Source: Neocallimastix lanati (nom. inval.)
Lineage: Eukaryota > Neocallimastigomycota > Neocallimastigomycetes > Neocallimastigales > Neocallimastigaceae
Length of the DNA: 52,465 nucleotides
Assembly: GCA_016946835.1 (NCBI GenBank)
Contig: JACVTC010000302.1
Span: 1-52,465, forward strand
Reading direction: 5' to 3'
This document shows, one piece after another, positions 52,089-52,465 of the stretch. The position numbers were made by a program, and so were the translations under genes. How positions within the stretch are numbered: the stretch's first letter is position 1; each line of letters begins with the position of its first letter. Below the pieces are notes generated by a model. The model was not told where the DNA came from, ran no database searches, and worked only from the letters and a program-made list of their open reading frames with translations.

Positions 52089-52465
52089 TTAATATATCAT
52101 ATAGTCAGAATTATTTTTATTTTGTATAATTATTGAACCATCAATATTTCTATTTAATAATAAATATGGTTTATTTTTCATCCCAGGTTTAAAAGGAATA
52201 AATTTTGCTTTGCATGGATAATATTTATTATTTGACCATACACCATATACAATTATATTATTGTTTTCTTCATTATCTTTTGATGTACTATAGTAATGAT
52301 ATGCACTTATATCTTTAACATGGTCATACAAATCAGATAATTCTGGTAATAAGGATTCCAATTGACTTGAAGAGATGATAGATACTTCAGGAATTATATT
52401 TGAATAAAACGAATACCACAAATAGCAATTTGTTTTTTCTATGCGTTCCTCAGCGATAAGAATAA
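52089..52465 (-). CDS. Hypothetical protein, C-terminal part (5' end outside the window)
   Basis: The reading frame is open to the right edge of the window (first codons seen encode ILIAEERIEKTNCYLWYS), so only about 124 C-terminal residues are visible. No ATG is present in this stretch at a sensible start; the true start lies beyond the window. The visible part is mixed alpha/beta with a Trp/Tyr-rich segment (VYGVWSNNKYYPCKAKF) and ends in SDYMIY. I do not recognise the family. It reads in the same direction as the RNA polymerase A'' gene, 454 bases upstream of it. Confidence 0.6.
   Translation of the reverse strand, partial: ILIAEERIEKTNCYLWYSFYSNIIPEVSIISSSQLESLLPELSDLYDHVKDISAYHYYSTSKDNEENNNIIVYGVWSNNKYYPCKAKFIPFKPGMKNKPYLLLNRNIDGSIIIQNKNNSDYMIY

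Noticed and set aside
1-52465. Poxvirus-type TTTTTNT early termination signals
   Set aside because: The pattern is abundant everywhere in DNA this T-rich, so its presence after genes carries no information.

Overview
The window is very AT-rich DNA (long A/T homopolymers, asparagine and threonine tracts, no introns visible in any gene). It reads as a large-DNA-virus genome, or an integrated copy of one, associated with a fungus. The best host guess is an anaerobic gut fungus (Neocallimastigomycota), because three genes encode secreted proteins with CBM18-type chitin-binding domains of the kind abundant in that group and the base composition fits. This host call is inference. The viral call is direct: eight genes carry textbook catalytic or zinc motifs of nucleocytoplasmic large DNA viruses (NCLDV / Nucleocytoviricota, closest in gene set to the asfarvirus and poxvirus side).

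Layout. Left viral block (about 0.6-8.6 kb): a D6/D11-like SF2 helicase (-), a zinc-motif protein of unknown role (+), and the front part of the largest RNA polymerase subunit (A'-like, -). Middle block (about 10.2-32.7 kb): seven genes, six with signal peptides: a ricin-lectin/CBM18 protein, a 1979-residue lectin-repeat protein, a 2106-residue protein with an internal duplication, an unrecognised 472-residue protein without an obvious signal peptide, a GPI-anchor-like protein, a shorter lectin/CBM18 paralogue of the giant lectin protein, and a small CBM18 protein with a 13-residue repeat. Right viral block (about 33.6-51.6 kb): three-domain mRNA capping enzyme (-), uracil-DNA-glycosylase-like protein (-), second-largest RNA polymerase subunit (+), D5-like SF3 helicase (-), two orphans, family B DNA polymerase (+), and the back part of the largest RNA polymerase subunit (A''-like, -). 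A partial gene runs off the right edge. Large AT-rich gaps separate the blocks, and a compact, GC-richer, hairpin-rich element at about 33.0 kb sits on the right-hand boundary.

How it fits together. DNA polymerase B, the D5-like helicase and the UDG-like protein would replicate the genome. The RNA polymerase subunits, the D6/D11-like helicase and the capping enzyme would make capped mRNA independently of the host nucleus. The middle block would supply secreted or surface lectins that bind chitin and other glycans. No major capsid protein, packaging ATPase, capsid protease or late transcription factor was recognised, so the element is either incomplete in this window, capsidless, or uses unrecognised structural proteins.

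Three observations stand out. (1) The largest RNA polymerase subunit is split between bridge helix and trigger loop, the place where archaeal polymerases are split, and the halves lie about 41 kb apart. (2) A short element, AAAATGAT/AAATTGAT, recurs 40-150 bases upstream of most genes in both the viral and the secreted-lectin blocks, resembling the early promoter element AAAATTGA of mimiviruses; this hints that the lectin genes belong to the viral transcription programme. (3) The UDG-like protein has altered catalytic-motif residues and shares an overlapping start codon with the divergent polymerase gene.
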